Below the pieces are notes generated by a model, which worked only from the letters and a program-made list of their open reading frames with translations, did not search any database and was not told the DNA's origin. The position numbers were made by a program, and so were the translations under genes. From a bacterium (GTDB lineage: Bacteria > Zhuqueibacterota > QNDG01 > JAFGCO01), in assembly GCA_016930535.1 (NCBI GenBank), contig JAFGGN010000046.1:124001-188000 (forward strand): a stretch of 64,000 nt of DNA, in the 5' to 3' direction. Shown in pieces: positions 46,331 through 55,405 of this stretch. How positions within the stretch are numbered: the first letter of the stretch is position 1; every line of letters starts with the position of its first letter.

Positions 46331-46527
46331 CAGTTCAATGTTACGCAGGACAACGGTGAACTAATCCGTTGAGAGGAACGCTGTGTATGTCGGCGGACAA
46401 TTTAAAACCGGCCAAAATGTCCACCGGCTTATCGTAACAATTAGGAAATGATGGCTCAGAATTACCAAAACCGGCATTGGTGATACAACCCTTAATAAAA
46501 ACCAATCTGTTCCAAATTGAATATCCT

Positions 46528-46935
46528 TTATTTTCCGCATTCCGAACAATATCCACGATGGACACAAATAATACCGCCGCATTCCGGACAGGTCCACCTG
46601 ATCTTTTCGTTTTTGACGAACACCCTGATTCCCTGTTGTGCAATGTTTTCCAGATTTTCAATCATACTCATATTATATTTGGTCCGGTATCTTTTATCCA
46701 AATTTTTTAATCGTGTGCATGGATACTTTTCACACTTCGCCGAACAATACTTCAAATTGTTATTTTTCAGTAAACCGCAATTCAATATGATACATCTGAC
46801 ACAGCTTACAGGTTTGTTCGCACTCCCGTCCCGGCAGCCCGGGCATTTGTTTTTTTCCCTTAACAGGTGCCCCATACAAATCGCACAGTTCATTCCGCAT
46901 GGTGCGATTAATTCGGTTTTTATTCCGGCATTCAT
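46528..46935 (-). CDS. DUF3795 cysteine-rich protein, second copy
   Basis: About 135 residues. The opening MNAGIKTELIAPCGMNCAIC matches the first copy at 38979. Cys pairs: CPGCRDG, CVRCIILNC, CSAKCEKYPC, CPECGG, CSECG. The start at 46935 follows the paralogue alignment; the longer in-frame start (46998) would overlap the pectinesterase gene and adds no aligned residues. Convergent with the AraC regulator. Confidence 0.85.
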   Translation of the reverse strand: MNAGIKTELIAPCGMNCAICMGHLLREKNKCPGCRDGSANKPVSCVRCIILNCGLLKNNNLKYCSAKCEKYPCTRLKNLDKRYRTKYNMSMIENLENIAQQGIRVFVKNEKIRWTCPECGGIICVHRGYCSECGK

Positions 46936-46982
46936 ATTCAGGCACGCTTTCAAATAAAGGTACGATACTTCAACACCCGCAA

Positions 46983-47933
46983 TTATTCGGGATTCCATGC
47001 TCCCAGGATATTTTCAAGTGTATATTTTTGTGCTTCTTCCCGGGTTAATTGATGTGCCCACTCCACCCGTTTATCCGTACTGGCACCTGCGCCATGATTC
47101 TTGTATTCAGCATAAAAAGTTGCCGTTAAATTATCCGCATTGCTCCATTGCTGCCAGCCTTCTGCACAGATGTGTTGTCCCAATTCACATTCAATGAAAA
47201 CCGTTTTTGCGTAAGGCCTCCAGGGGCGTCCGAGGAATACTTTATTGACATTTTCGGCCGCTTCGAGTTTGCAATTGAAAAACACAAAACCAAACTCCTT
47301 CCCTCTGGCAGTACTGGCTGCTGTGATATACGAATCCCTTTTACTGACAATGGTACATTCTTTAAAAACGACCGTGGCCGAACCGAATATAAAATCGGTT
47401 GTCCCTGTTATCGTGCAATTGGTAAACAGCTGGACGCTGTTTTCCCCATCGAGATACGCGGTATCCTGATTGCCCAAAAATTGACAGTTGTTAAACCGGC
47501 AGCGATTCCCTTCGACATGTATGGCAACAGCCTGTCCGACCTGGCCTGCCGAATTCTCGACAGTGATGTTTTCAGCATAAAAATCGTCCGCCTCCACTAT
47601 CATGGTATATGTAAAGAATGTGCTGTTTCTGCCGCGGTCGATTTTACCGAAATAGTCGTCCCAGATAATTCTGGTTTTTTCCACATCCTCGCCAATGAGC
47701 GACAGGGTGGTGTTCCAGGATGGAATCCTGACTTTTTCATGGTAAACGCCGTTTTTTATAATAATCGCAACCGGTTCCGGAGGAAATGCCTTGGTCGCGT
47801 CAATTGCCTCCTGAATGCCGGTAAAATCGCCGCTGCCGTCCTGTGCCACGATCATTTGATTTCTGATATCATTTTGTGCTTCAGCAAATGAAAAGCTGAA
47901 CAGCAATACGCTGATAATCATCCGTTTTTTCAT
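46983..47933 (-). CDS. Secreted pectinesterase (CE8)
   Basis: 316 residues. A signal peptide ends FAEAQ. Right-handed beta-helix motifs: GQAVAIHVEGNRC, GNQDTAYLDG (first catalytic Asp), TTDFIFGSATVVF (second Asp), LGRPWRPYAKTVF (Arg). It de-esterifies pectin. With GH13, GH99-like and BAAT-like genes it suggests polysaccharide use. Confidence 0.95.
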   Translation of the reverse strand: MKKRMIISVLLFSFSFAEAQNDIRNQMIVAQDGSGDFTGIQEAIDATKAFPPEPVAIIIKNGVYHEKVRIPSWNTTLSLIGEDVEKTRIIWDDYFGKIDRGRNSTFFTYTMIVEADDFYAENITVENSAGQVGQAVAIHVEGNRCRFNNCQFLGNQDTAYLDGENSVQLFTNCTITGTTDFIFGSATVVFKECTIVSKRDSYITAASTARGKEFGFVFFNCKLEAAENVNKVFLGRPWRPYAKTVFIECELGQHICAEGWQQWSNADNLTATFYAEYKNHGAGASTDKRVEWAHQLTREEAQKYTLENILGAWNPE

Positions 47934-47998
47934 TTCATTTCCACTTTCTTTGCTGTTTGAATGCTTTTAACCTGTTGCACTATCAATTCATGTCAGAC

Positions 47999-48052
47999 AT
48001 TCAACGCAAGGCCCGGCCGCTGCGGTCCGCCGTCCGCTTGATGCGGTTATAC
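47999..48052 (-). other. Candidate attC recombination site (short)
   Basis: On the minus strand the 54-base segment starts with GTATAAC (R''-like) and ends with GTTGAAT, a full match to the R' consensus GTTRRRY. Between them GCATCAAGCGG and the complement of GCAAGGCCCGG fold back, giving an imperfect hairpin. It starts 26 bases after the stop of the beta-lactamase-fold gene, as in gene cassettes. The length is below the usual 57 bases. Confidence 0.4.
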
Positions 48053-48078
48053 CGCTGCAAAATCCTTTTACGCTTAAA

Positions 48079-49557
48079 TCAGTCCTGTTCAAAAATCGGT
48101 ACGATTTCTTCTATAACCATAGGTACTTTCTGATGAGCCGTACCATCATTATTATAATCGGATGCAGTGGTTACGATGACCATATTCAGATCTTTTATGA
48201 TCATAAGATATTGCCCGCCGGCACCAAGCGCCAAAAACATATCGTGCTCAGTTGTTCCCCCATGAACCGGATCATCCCACCAGCATTTATTGCGTTTCGA
48301 TCTGTACCACCATTGATATCCGTAATCAAAAAACGCGCTTTCTGCGACAACCGGTTTCGTTGAAATAACGATCCATTCTTTGGGGACGATTTGTTCGCCA
48401 TTCCAAATACCGTTATTGATAACCATTAAACCGATTTTAGCCATGTCTCTCGGAACCATTTCAAGTCCGGCGTCACACGGAACCACACCGTTTTCTTTTT
48501 CCCAGTTAAAATCCGAAATACCCAGTTTATTAAAGAGAACTTCCTGTGCAAATTCATCAGCCTGCTTGCTTTCAAGGTGATATATGATGCCGCCGAGAAG
48601 ATTTGTGCATTTTCCGCTGTATCTGAATTTCTCTCCCGGATTTGTTTCCATGGGACTGTCAAGTATGTATTGAATAAAATTATCCGGTCCGGGATCTTCA
48701 GGTCCCTCTTCATCACTGAACCCGGCAGTCATTGTTAAAACATGTTTTAGCGTGATTCGTTCCTTCTCAGGTGTTTTTAATGAATCATATTGCGGGAAAA
48801 AATTAAAAACGGACTGATCTGTTTTCATTCTTTTTTTGCGGTCCAAAGCGATTCCCAACAGCAAAGAAGTAATGCTTTTCGTGCATGAGTTGATACGATG
48901 AGGGGTCGTTCGATTATAGCCGTAAAAATACTCTTCAAGCAACAGTTTTTGGTCCTTGATGATTAATATGGATTCCAGCCGTCCGAATTCGTGATTCATG
49001 ATCTTATCCATCAGGTTGTAAACCGCCGTTGAATCTTTTACAAATTTGAAAATGGAATCCGTTTGCAGAGATTCATCACATGGCTCAGGCCGGTTATACC
49101 TGTAAACGATCCGACCGTTCCGGTCCGGAATCCACGGGTAGCATAATATGCGAAGATTGCTGCCGGCACGCATAAAGTTTAACGGTTCTTTGGTTTGATT
49201 CTGTGTATGGAGGGCACCTTGAAGCCTTTGATTTTCAGCGTCCAGACTGCATATCAACGTATCTGAATCCGAATCAAGCATTGAAATTCTTCGTGCAATG
49301 GAATCATATTGTACATGAACAAACTTCCATTCCATTCTGAATTTGTCGTTCTTTAAGAAAAAACCGCGGGCTGTCAGCGTTTTCGTACTATCTCTTCCGA
49401 TCAGCAAAGCAACCTTGTGTACACCCGTGCCAAAACCGGAAGTGGTTTCCGATATCCACAATCCTTCGACACCGGTAAAGGTTCTATTATGAAAACAACT
49501 GTTGAGGAAGATTATAATCAAAACCGCCGCCAGGAATACTGTTGGTTTATTCATCAA
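48079..49557 (-). CDS. Lipoprotein serine hydrolase, beta-lactamase/PBP fold
   Basis: 492 residues. The N-terminus has a lipobox LNSC, then an about 150-residue beta-rich domain. The C-terminal serine-hydrolase domain shows S-C-T-K (SxxK) in NSCTKSITSLLLG, YSG (as YxN) in RYSGKCTN, and HGGT. Class C beta-lactamase/esterase B fold; substrate unknown. An attC-like site is right after its stop. Confidence 0.88.
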   Translation of the reverse strand: MMNKPTVFLAAVLIIIFLNSCFHNRTFTGVEGLWISETTSGFGTGVHKVALLIGRDSTKTLTARGFFLKNDKFRMEWKFVHVQYDSIARRISMLDSDSDTLICSLDAENQRLQGALHTQNQTKEPLNFMRAGSNLRILCYPWIPDRNGRIVYRYNRPEPCDESLQTDSIFKFVKDSTAVYNLMDKIMNHEFGRLESILIIKDQKLLLEEYFYGYNRTTPHRINSCTKSITSLLLGIALDRKKRMKTDQSVFNFFPQYDSLKTPEKERITLKHVLTMTAGFSDEEGPEDPGPDNFIQYILDSPMETNPGEKFRYSGKCTNLLGGIIYHLESKQADEFAQEVLFNKLGISDFNWEKENGVVPCDAGLEMVPRDMAKIGLMVINNGIWNGEQIVPKEWIVISTKPVVAESAFFDYGYQWWYRSKRNKCWWDDPVHGGTTEHDMFLALGAGGQYLMIIKDLNMVIVTTASDYNNDGTAHQKVPMVIEEIVPIFEQD

Positions 49558-49716
49558 AGAATCCTTTTATTGTACTTTCAATGGCTCGAAGTGAGTATAT
49601 TGTTTTGACTGTATTCTGAATAATATGGCATACCATTTGTCTCAGGTGTGCATCCGGGATGATGAGCCGGAAGCGGACGTATCGATTGCAGACAGAGGTT
49701 ATATGTCATATGGTTT

Positions 49717-52700
49717 TTACTTTAATAAAATCATTTTTTCTGTTGCAATGGTTTTCTTGTCTGATTGTAATTGATAAAAATAAATTCCGCTGGTCAGACC
49801 AGAAGCGTCAAAATTTACAGAATATTTGCCGGTTCCCTGAAATTCACTGACCAGTGTCTCTATTTCCTGCCCCTTTGTATTGTATACTCTCAATGATAAT
49901 TGGCATGGCTCTTTAATATGGTAGATAATCATGGTTGCCGGATTAAACGGATTCGGATAGTTTTGAAGAATGACATATTTAACCGGCACAGGATGAATGG
50001 ATTTAACGACAGGAGATGTTCCGCTTGCCAGCAGGTCCTGAACAACCTCCAGATTGTTCATGCCATATCCTTCATAATAATACCCGTTGGTATACGTCGT
50101 ACCGCCGATATCCTGATTGGTCGGAGGCGCAGCATTCAGAGGTTCTATTTGCGTGTCCTCATGCCACTCGTTCCAGCTGGTAATCATCATCAGTTTTAAA
50201 TCTGAATCGACATATGGACGTCCGGCCTTGATATATTCTTCGAAATAGGAAGTCTGGCCCGCGCCTTCGGTACTTTGACGGGGAACGACAATAGAGTTGC
50301 CGGGGGATGTTTTATTCTTGGATCTGTTGTTAAATCCGGTAACTGCCACGGGAATGAATGCCATATCCCGGTCATCGGCGGCTTTTTCCCAGCTGCTGAA
50401 GGTTGTTCCGAGGAGTCCAAAGAAATCCGTCTCGATTCCGTAATCCTGCGCTCCCAACATATTATAGGCAGTCACGGCATCCAAAAAATTCATATGATCG
50501 GTCGGCATACCAAAACCCATTTCATCACCGACCAGATACAGGTCATACCCCAGGTCACTCATCGCTTGACGTACATGTGCGAAAGCACCGATATAATCCC
50601 CCTGATACAGATGACTCAGATATATATACACCACATGCCGGTCATTGATTTTGAAATAGTTCGGATGGTCAAAGTACGTATTCGCGATATATGTATAATC
50701 CTCAATTAATTTCGCTTCCGAATCAGAATCGATCTCCCAGGGAAGAGCTCCTAAAATAGCCGACTCGTAAAACAGTGCAAATTGTACATCATTTGTCGTG
50801 AGTTCAGGCATGATATAATCTTTAATGGTCGTATTCTCTCTGCTGTGAACACCCCACCAGCTGCAAACCCACAAATCAATGTCATATTGATTGCACCAAT
50901 CCAGATGCTGGCGGATAACGCTTCTGTCCCTAGAATCGTATTCCCCCAACACCGGCGTTTGAGCGGGATCAAGATAATTACGGACATAACTGCCCGGCCA
51001 GGAATGTCCCCACGTGCCGCCGTACCAGGGGTAATAATAGACGCCGGTTAAATAATTCTCAAAAATTTCAGCCGGTTTCCCTGCCGCTTTTGGACTTGGC
51101 TGACTGGAATGCCCCTCAAAATCCACAGATTTTATGCAGTAATAGCGCTGCTCCCCGTTCGAAAGAGAAGCATCCGGGAAGGTTGTCACAGCCTGATCAA
51201 CAGTGGCAATCACATTTTCCGGCGCAGGTTCAAAATCACGGTCTTCATCACGGTAAATGATAGTGTGGTCAATATCGGTGGGATCACCTGCTTTCCAATG
51301 AAGCGTGACCAGATTATCCGTCCCGATCGCCCTGAATCCAACAGGTTTTTGCGGCGGGACAAATCCGACAGGTGCACCTGACTCGATAAAGGAAGCATTT
51401 GCGCTGATGACACCATGATTTTCAGATTCGGATTTATCATAAGCGACAGATCCTGCTGCTTCATTAAACCGCCAGTATCCGATCAGACCCGCTTCAAGCG
51501 CACTTAAATTTTCATGCATTGCCGCTTTGATTTCAGCCTGGCTGCGTGCATAATTCCAGATACGGAATTCATCGATATCGCCGAAGAAGTTAAGTGAAGC
51601 ATTGGGAAAACCTTGCAGTTCGCCTATACGAAGCGATGATATGCTTTGGGAAATATCGACACCCCCTGCGCCCGAGGCGATCAATTCCCCGTCAAGATAC
51701 AAACAGGCCGTACTGCCATCATAAGTTGCGGCAATGTGAACCCATGTATTTGCATGAATGCAATTTCCCGAACCGGCGCCCACGGAACTTCCATTTCCAT
51801 CGAAAAAGATATATAATCCCAATGGAAATGCCGTTCCCGCCAAACGTAAATTATAGCCGCTGCCATTCCCTCTTTTATCGGCTATGGTATATTCATAACT
51901 CAAATTCGTATTCTTTTTGATCCAGCATTCCAGTGTTATGTGTGATGGAGCAAGCGTACCTGCATGAGGGATCTCAACCATGGCCCCCTGATGGTTGAGC
52001 TGCATTGCATGATTGGCCGCTTCTTGATCAATTGGCGCTGTAGACGGAACCGTTCCGGCACTTCCCTGTAATAATCCGTGATTTTGATTGGAACCGGCAT
52101 CTGTGCATGTTGGTCCAGTTTCGTCAAACTTCCAATACCCGATCAGGTGTGATTCATTCCCGGAAATTGTTGCATTCATATTCGATTCAATTTCAGCTTC
52201 TGAGCGTGCCGTATTCCATACACGGAGATCGTCGATCAGTCCGTGAAATCCGAATGAGCCCGGAGGATAACCGCCATACTCACCAATTCGCAAGGGCCGT
52301 GATGTGCCGGTGATGTCCTTATTTGAATTCTTTGAGCCGGATAAATCTTCGTTCACATACAGATTGATCACAGAACCGTCATATGTTGCCGCCAGATGGG
52401 TCCATGTGTATCGTTTGATCAGATGATTGACTACCAGGATGGTTTCTTCTGTATCCTTGATGACGACTGCAACGCCAAGCGGGTATGTATTCCCGACTAT
52501 CCTGAGCTGATACCCTCCATTGGTATCGCGTTTTTCAATGACACTCTGCTCGCCGACTTCACCATTCATGTTGAGCCAGCATTCCATTGTGATATTAGCC
52601 GGAGAAAGACTTGCATCATGAGGAATTTCAACATAATCGCCGCTTTGTGTCAGTTTTAGGGCCCTGTTCAAAGTGACGGTGCCGTCTGTTTCAGCAAAAA

Positions 52701-52776
52701 CTTCCGTTGACCGTCCAGACAAACTGATTTCAACCGTTACAAGAAGTATGAATATAACGCTGACCCTGTTTTTCAT
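49717..52776 (-). CDS. Exported GH99-like glycosidase with two LamG domains and T9SS tail
   Basis: About 1019 residues. Signal peptide near 1-20, then two LamG/ConA-like lectin domains (ITMECWLNMNGEVGEQS; ITLECWIKKNTNLSYEYT), a fibronectin-III domain (PQKPVGFRAIGTDNLVTLHW), then a catalytic domain (TGVYYYPWYGGTW, WWGVHSREN, TSWNEWHEDTQIEP), which is GH99/DUF5010-like. The end (NYPNPFNPATMIIYHI, LTSGIYFYQL) is a type A sorting domain. Start at 52776 with GGGGAG upstream. Confidence 0.9.
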   Translation of the reverse strand: MKNRVSVIFILLVTVEISLSGRSTEVFAETDGTVTLNRALKLTQSGDYVEIPHDASLSPANITMECWLNMNGEVGEQSVIEKRDTNGGYQLRIVGNTYPLGVAVVIKDTEETILVVNHLIKRYTWTHLAATYDGSVINLYVNEDLSGSKNSNKDITGTSRPLRIGEYGGYPPGSFGFHGLIDDLRVWNTARSEAEIESNMNATISGNESHLIGYWKFDETGPTCTDAGSNQNHGLLQGSAGTVPSTAPIDQEAANHAMQLNHQGAMVEIPHAGTLAPSHITLECWIKKNTNLSYEYTIADKRGNGSGYNLRLAGTAFPLGLYIFFDGNGSSVGAGSGNCIHANTWVHIAATYDGSTACLYLDGELIASGAGGVDISQSISSLRIGELQGFPNASLNFFGDIDEFRIWNYARSQAEIKAAMHENLSALEAGLIGYWRFNEAAGSVAYDKSESENHGVISANASFIESGAPVGFVPPQKPVGFRAIGTDNLVTLHWKAGDPTDIDHTIIYRDEDRDFEPAPENVIATVDQAVTTFPDASLSNGEQRYYCIKSVDFEGHSSQPSPKAAGKPAEIFENYLTGVYYYPWYGGTWGHSWPGSYVRNYLDPAQTPVLGEYDSRDRSVIRQHLDWCNQYDIDLWVCSWWGVHSRENTTIKDYIMPELTTNDVQFALFYESAILGALPWEIDSDSEAKLIEDYTYIANTYFDHPNYFKINDRHVVYIYLSHLYQGDYIGAFAHVRQAMSDLGYDLYLVGDEMGFGMPTDHMNFLDAVTAYNMLGAQDYGIETDFFGLLGTTFSSWEKAADDRDMAFIPVAVTGFNNRSKNKTSPGNSIVVPRQSTEGAGQTSYFEEYIKAGRPYVDSDLKLMMITSWNEWHEDTQIEPLNAAPPTNQDIGGTTYTNGYYYEGYGMNNLEVVQDLLASGTSPVVKSIHPVPVKYVILQNYPNPFNPATMIIYHIKEPCQLSLRVYNTKGQEIETLVSEFQGTGKYSVNFDASGLTSGIYFYQLQSDKKTIATEKMILLK

Positions 52777-52974
52777 AGTAATACTCCCCGTTCTCATTTT
52801 CAATATTGTCTGTCTCAACGGCGCAGCGAAATATGCAGTGAAAAGAATCCTTCTAATACTGTTTGACATAAACCAATTGGGCTTATCCGCTGCCTCACTT
52901 CAAATTGAAAATTACATCTGGCTTGCTGTTTCCGCTTGCAGCCGGTGGTCTGGCTGGTTAGCATATCGTTGAAA

Positions 52975-53601
52975 TCATCGGTCGTTCTGGATTGAATCAT
53001 TCGACTCAGTTTTTTCTATTTCATCAAAAAATCGCGACCTTACCCAATAATTTTTTGTTACTTCTGTATCCAAATCTGTTTGACTGAAAAAGAAATACTT
53101 GCCATCAAAAGAAAATCTTGGGGAATGATTCGAGCCGGGAGAATTTATCGGTGAATCCAGTTTTTCAGCAACTGTCCAGCTGCCGTCCTTTGTGCGAAAA
53201 CTGATACATAAATCAACAGCGTTCTTTCCTGATTTCCGGAAGTAGCGGGTTAAAACAATATACTTTTCATCAGGCGCTACCGCCAGAACACATTCACTGC
53301 GTTCGGTATTGATATTACCTAAATTGGCTGCAGATCCATAAATTCCATTCGTCATCCTGGTACAATAAATATCACATTGATTGCTTTTCCCTTCAGGTCT
53401 CCCGTTTCCAGCAAAATAAAAATTATCACTATCAACGAATGAAAATCCACATTCGTATTTTTCTGTATTTATTGGTTCCGGTACTTTTCCCGGAGGTTTC
53501 TGGCCATACCGTTGTTCATCGGTCATTTCATTCCCCGTGAATGAACAACTGACCGTATTAATTATGATGATGAAAAATGAGATTGTTAATGTTTTTTTCA
53601 T
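52975..53601 (-). CDS. PD40/beta-propeller lipoprotein
   Basis: 208 residues. Lipobox TVSC. The segment has WD40-like (PD40) units: YECGFSFVDSDNFYFAG, ECVLAVAPDEKYIVLTR, HSPRFSFDGKYFFFSQ. This is shorter than a whole propeller, so it may be a fragment or a small sensor domain. It lies 46 bases after the vapC stop. Confidence 0.75.
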   Translation of the reverse strand: MKKTLTISFFIIIINTVSCSFTGNEMTDEQRYGQKPPGKVPEPINTEKYECGFSFVDSDNFYFAGNGRPEGKSNQCDIYCTRMTNGIYGSAANLGNINTERSECVLAVAPDEKYIVLTRYFRKSGKNAVDLCISFRTKDGSWTVAEKLDSPINSPGSNHSPRFSFDGKYFFFSQTDLDTEVTKNYWVRSRFFDEIEKTESNDSIQNDR

Positions 53602-53646
53602 GTCACTCTCTCAATGCAATTTTTATATGGACGCATATGAGATCCA

Positions 53647-54051
53647 CTACATTGCTTGATATAATAATATTGGGCAACGTTTTGCAATGAGTTCAAAATC
53701 TTTATCAATTGTAAAAATTGGCATATTATAATTATGAGAAAGTGCACATATTAAGAAATCTGTATTTGAGCCTTGAATTCCATTCTTGCGATTTATATTT
53801 AAATATTCTGCAGCTAATTCATAATCTTGAGTTTTAATGGGGAAATCAGGAAATGCTGATAGGTAGGATTTTAAATTATCAAATTGTTTTTTAGATTTTA
53901 TTCCTGAAAGCAGTTCTTGTCTGATCGGCCCGATCATTTGAACTTTCTGCTCGAGAATTAAAGTTTTCAATATTTTTACTAGTTCAATACTTTTGTCATT
54001 AGTGCGCCTTAGAGCCAATGACCATACACATGTATCAACCAATATTTTCAT
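53647..54051 (-). CDS. vapC: VapC-type PIN-domain toxin
   Basis: 134 residues. PIN acidic residues: LVDTCVWSLALRR (Asp), IRQELLSGIK (Glu), GSNTDFLICALS (Asp), IFTIDKDFE (Asp). It is a Mg-dependent ribonuclease. It overlaps vapB by ATGA. Confidence 0.94.
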   Translation of the reverse strand: MKILVDTCVWSLALRRTNDKSIELVKILKTLILEQKVQMIGPIRQELLSGIKSKKQFDNLKSYLSAFPDFPIKTQDYELAAEYLNINRKNGIQGSNTDFLICALSHNYNMPIFTIDKDFELIAKRCPILLYQAM

Positions 54052-54248
54052 TTTATGGTTCTTTGTTTTTTATAATCATATGTATTGTCATAGTCAATTT
54101 TCCCGAAAAGTTGTATAATCTCAGACTGTTTATGTCTTTGAATATATTCTTTTAATGCAATCGTAACCGCCGCTTTCTTCGTTTTATGATGACCAATTGT
54201 TTTTGCTTCTTCAATTAGTGAATCATCAATTGCCAAATTTGTCGCCAT
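54048..54248 (-). CDS. vapB: VapB-type antitoxin
   Basis: 66 residues. A ribbon-helix-helix opening (TNLAIDDSLIEEAKTIGHHKTKKAAVTIALKEYIQR) matches the VapB/DUF2191 family, with a toxin-binding tail. It neutralises VapC and binds the operon's operator. GGAGAATAAA precedes the ATG. 5' end is about 70 bases from the attC-like site at 54317. Confidence 0.93.
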   Translation of the reverse strand: MATNLAIDDSLIEEAKTIGHHKTKKAAVTIALKEYIQRHKQSEIIQLFGKIDYDNTYDYKKQRTIK

Positions 54249-54316
54249 TTTATTCTCCTTGAAATAGTGTGTATAAATTTACACAATTAATTGTGTAATA
54301 TCAAGAAGAAATTATA

Positions 54317-54443
54317 CTTGTAACGTCGGGGCTAACCGGTCGCGAGCCAACCAACATTTTACGAGTTTACGGTTTAAGACCAAACCTTCAAAAATATAAT
54401 AAATAGTAAGCTTTAGCGATCCGCGTTCAGCCCGTTGTTATGC
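54317..54443 (-). other. Probable attC (integron cassette) recombination site
   Basis: Minus-strand ends are GCATAACAACGGG (R'' side, complement 54431-54443) and CGTTACAAG (R' side, 54317-54325). They fold together over about 27 bases: ATAACAACGGGCTGAACGCGG pairs with the complement of GTAACGTCGGGGCTAACCGG, then ATCGC with TCGC, leaving an extra base as in attC hairpins. Length is 127 bases. It starts 11 bases after the stop of the YdeI-like gene, the position of an attC in a gene cassette. The arms are similar to known attC arms, but no covariance search was run. Confidence 0.68.
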
Positions 54444-54453
54444 ATCTGTAATA

Positions 54454-54732
54454 TCAAGAAATCTTGCCATTTTTGATTCGGTGAGGACACCCAGCCCAGC
54501 AGCATGGTCTTCGTTTACCATCTTTAAGTTCTGATCGTACTCTATCTATTCTATTTTGTCTTGTTACTTGTTTCTTGGCATTTTCAACCCAACAGATCCA
54601 TTCATTACGAGCAAGCGGTGTAATGCTTTCCCATAATTCTAGTGCCACTTTATCAGAATTTAAAATCTCTCGCAAGTCTGCTGGTATGTCATGCACAACA
54701 CCAGTGGCTATTTTTTTCTTGGACGTTATCAT
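54454..54732 (-). CDS. YdeI/OmpD-associated family protein
   Basis: 92 residues. The segment TGVVHDIPADLREILNSDKVALELWESITPLARNEWICWVENAKKQVTRQNRIDRVRSELKDGKRRPCCW matches the C-terminal half of YdeI-like (bacteriocin-protection) proteins. It shares an ATGA with the gene upstream. A frequent integron cassette product. Confidence 0.85.
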   Translation of the reverse strand: MITSKKKIATGVVHDIPADLREILNSDKVALELWESITPLARNEWICWVENAKKQVTRQNRIDRVRSELKDGKRRPCCWAGCPHRIKNGKIS

Positions 54733-55094
54733 TTATCGGAAATTAGTTTTTTCCTGTACTTTACCATTCTCACTATCAAAGTTTTAGGAATAGGTTTATC
54801 CAATGGAAACTGAATAGATCCCTTACCCTGCTTAAAAGTAGAAAGTTCTTTTTCAAACTTTTCAATAACTGTTGGATGAGGGTACATCCCGACATGATTC
54901 TTAAAACCAGCTATCATAATTTGTTGATCTCTTTTACCATTTTTAACAAGAGCAAAAGCAGGAACGCCATAATTGAATGTTTCTGCAGCATCAGGTACAG
55001 CTTCTAAAATCGCATTTCTTAATTCTTTTAATCTTAAAGCATTTTGCGCTGGCTGCGCGTTTATATAATCATCTATTGTTACAAATTTTGGCAT
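54729..55094 (-). CDS. DUF1801 (YdhG-like) protein
   Basis: About 121 residues. The DUF1801 core: LKELRNAILEAVPDAAETFNYGVPAFAL, IMIAGFKNHVGMYPHP, GKGSIQFPLDKPIPKTLIVRMVKYR. A frataxin/iron-chaperone-like role is suggested for relatives, not proved. The start at 55094 gives MPKFVTIDDYINAQP; its 5' side carries GTTATGC, which may mark the cassette boundary. It overlaps the YdeI-like gene. Confidence 0.88.
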   Translation of the reverse strand: MPKFVTIDDYINAQPAQNALRLKELRNAILEAVPDAAETFNYGVPAFALVKNGKRDQQIMIAGFKNHVGMYPHPTVIEKFEKELSTFKQGKGSIQFPLDKPIPKTLIVRMVKYRKKLISDK

Positions 55095-55119
55095 TAAATT
55101 TTTCCCAATAATATTTTTT

Positions 55120-55138
55120 GCATAACGTGATATTATGC
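55120..55138 (-). other. GTTATGC/GCATAAT palindrome, possible cassette boundary
   Basis: GCATAAT, five bases, then GTTATGC on the minus strand, about 25 bases before the DUF1801 start. GTTATGC is like the core of an attC or attI site, and marks where the cassette would begin. It lacks the rest of an attC. Confidence 0.35.
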
Positions 55139-55160
55139 AATCAAATACCTCTCTACCCAA

Positions 55161-55219
55161 ATGTCTTATATAAGACATTTATGGCCTGTATAAGCCATTG
55201 TTCAGGGAGGTGGCTTATA
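55161..55219. repeat. 18-base palindrome with adjoining inverted repeat
   Basis: ATGTCTTATATAAGACAT at 55161-55178 is a perfect palindrome. TATAAGCCA (55189-55197) pairs with TGGCTTATA (55211-55219). The half-site TATAAG(A/C)C recurs again at 55288-55295. Likely an operator or a mobile-element end. No associated gene is visible beside it. Confidence 0.7.
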
Positions 55220-55405
55220 TGAGACATATCGGAATAGCTAATATCAGCCATTTTCTTGTGCAGTTTCATTGGTGTGATTATGGCCAATATAAGCCTGTTA
55301 CGAATTATTTCCAAAAGCAATTCTTGCGATCTGTGCGGGATAAACCCTGAAAAAATGTGGATGGTACCCGGCCTGGACTCACTGGCGCGGGCGATGAGCG
55401 GCTTC

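Noticed and set aside
46341..46661. Frame antisense to the AraC-DUF3795 gap (46331-46661)
   Set aside because: It mostly overlaps the DUF3795 gene in another frame, and the part past that gene has no recognisable similarity.
52867..52963. A third possible attC after the PD40 lipoprotein stop (GCTAAC / CCGGCTGC, with GCAGCGG / GTTTATG)
   Set aside because: The inner arms match but the R'-to-L' spacing is 11-13 bases, not 5-6, and the R' core is GTTTATG, a poor fit.
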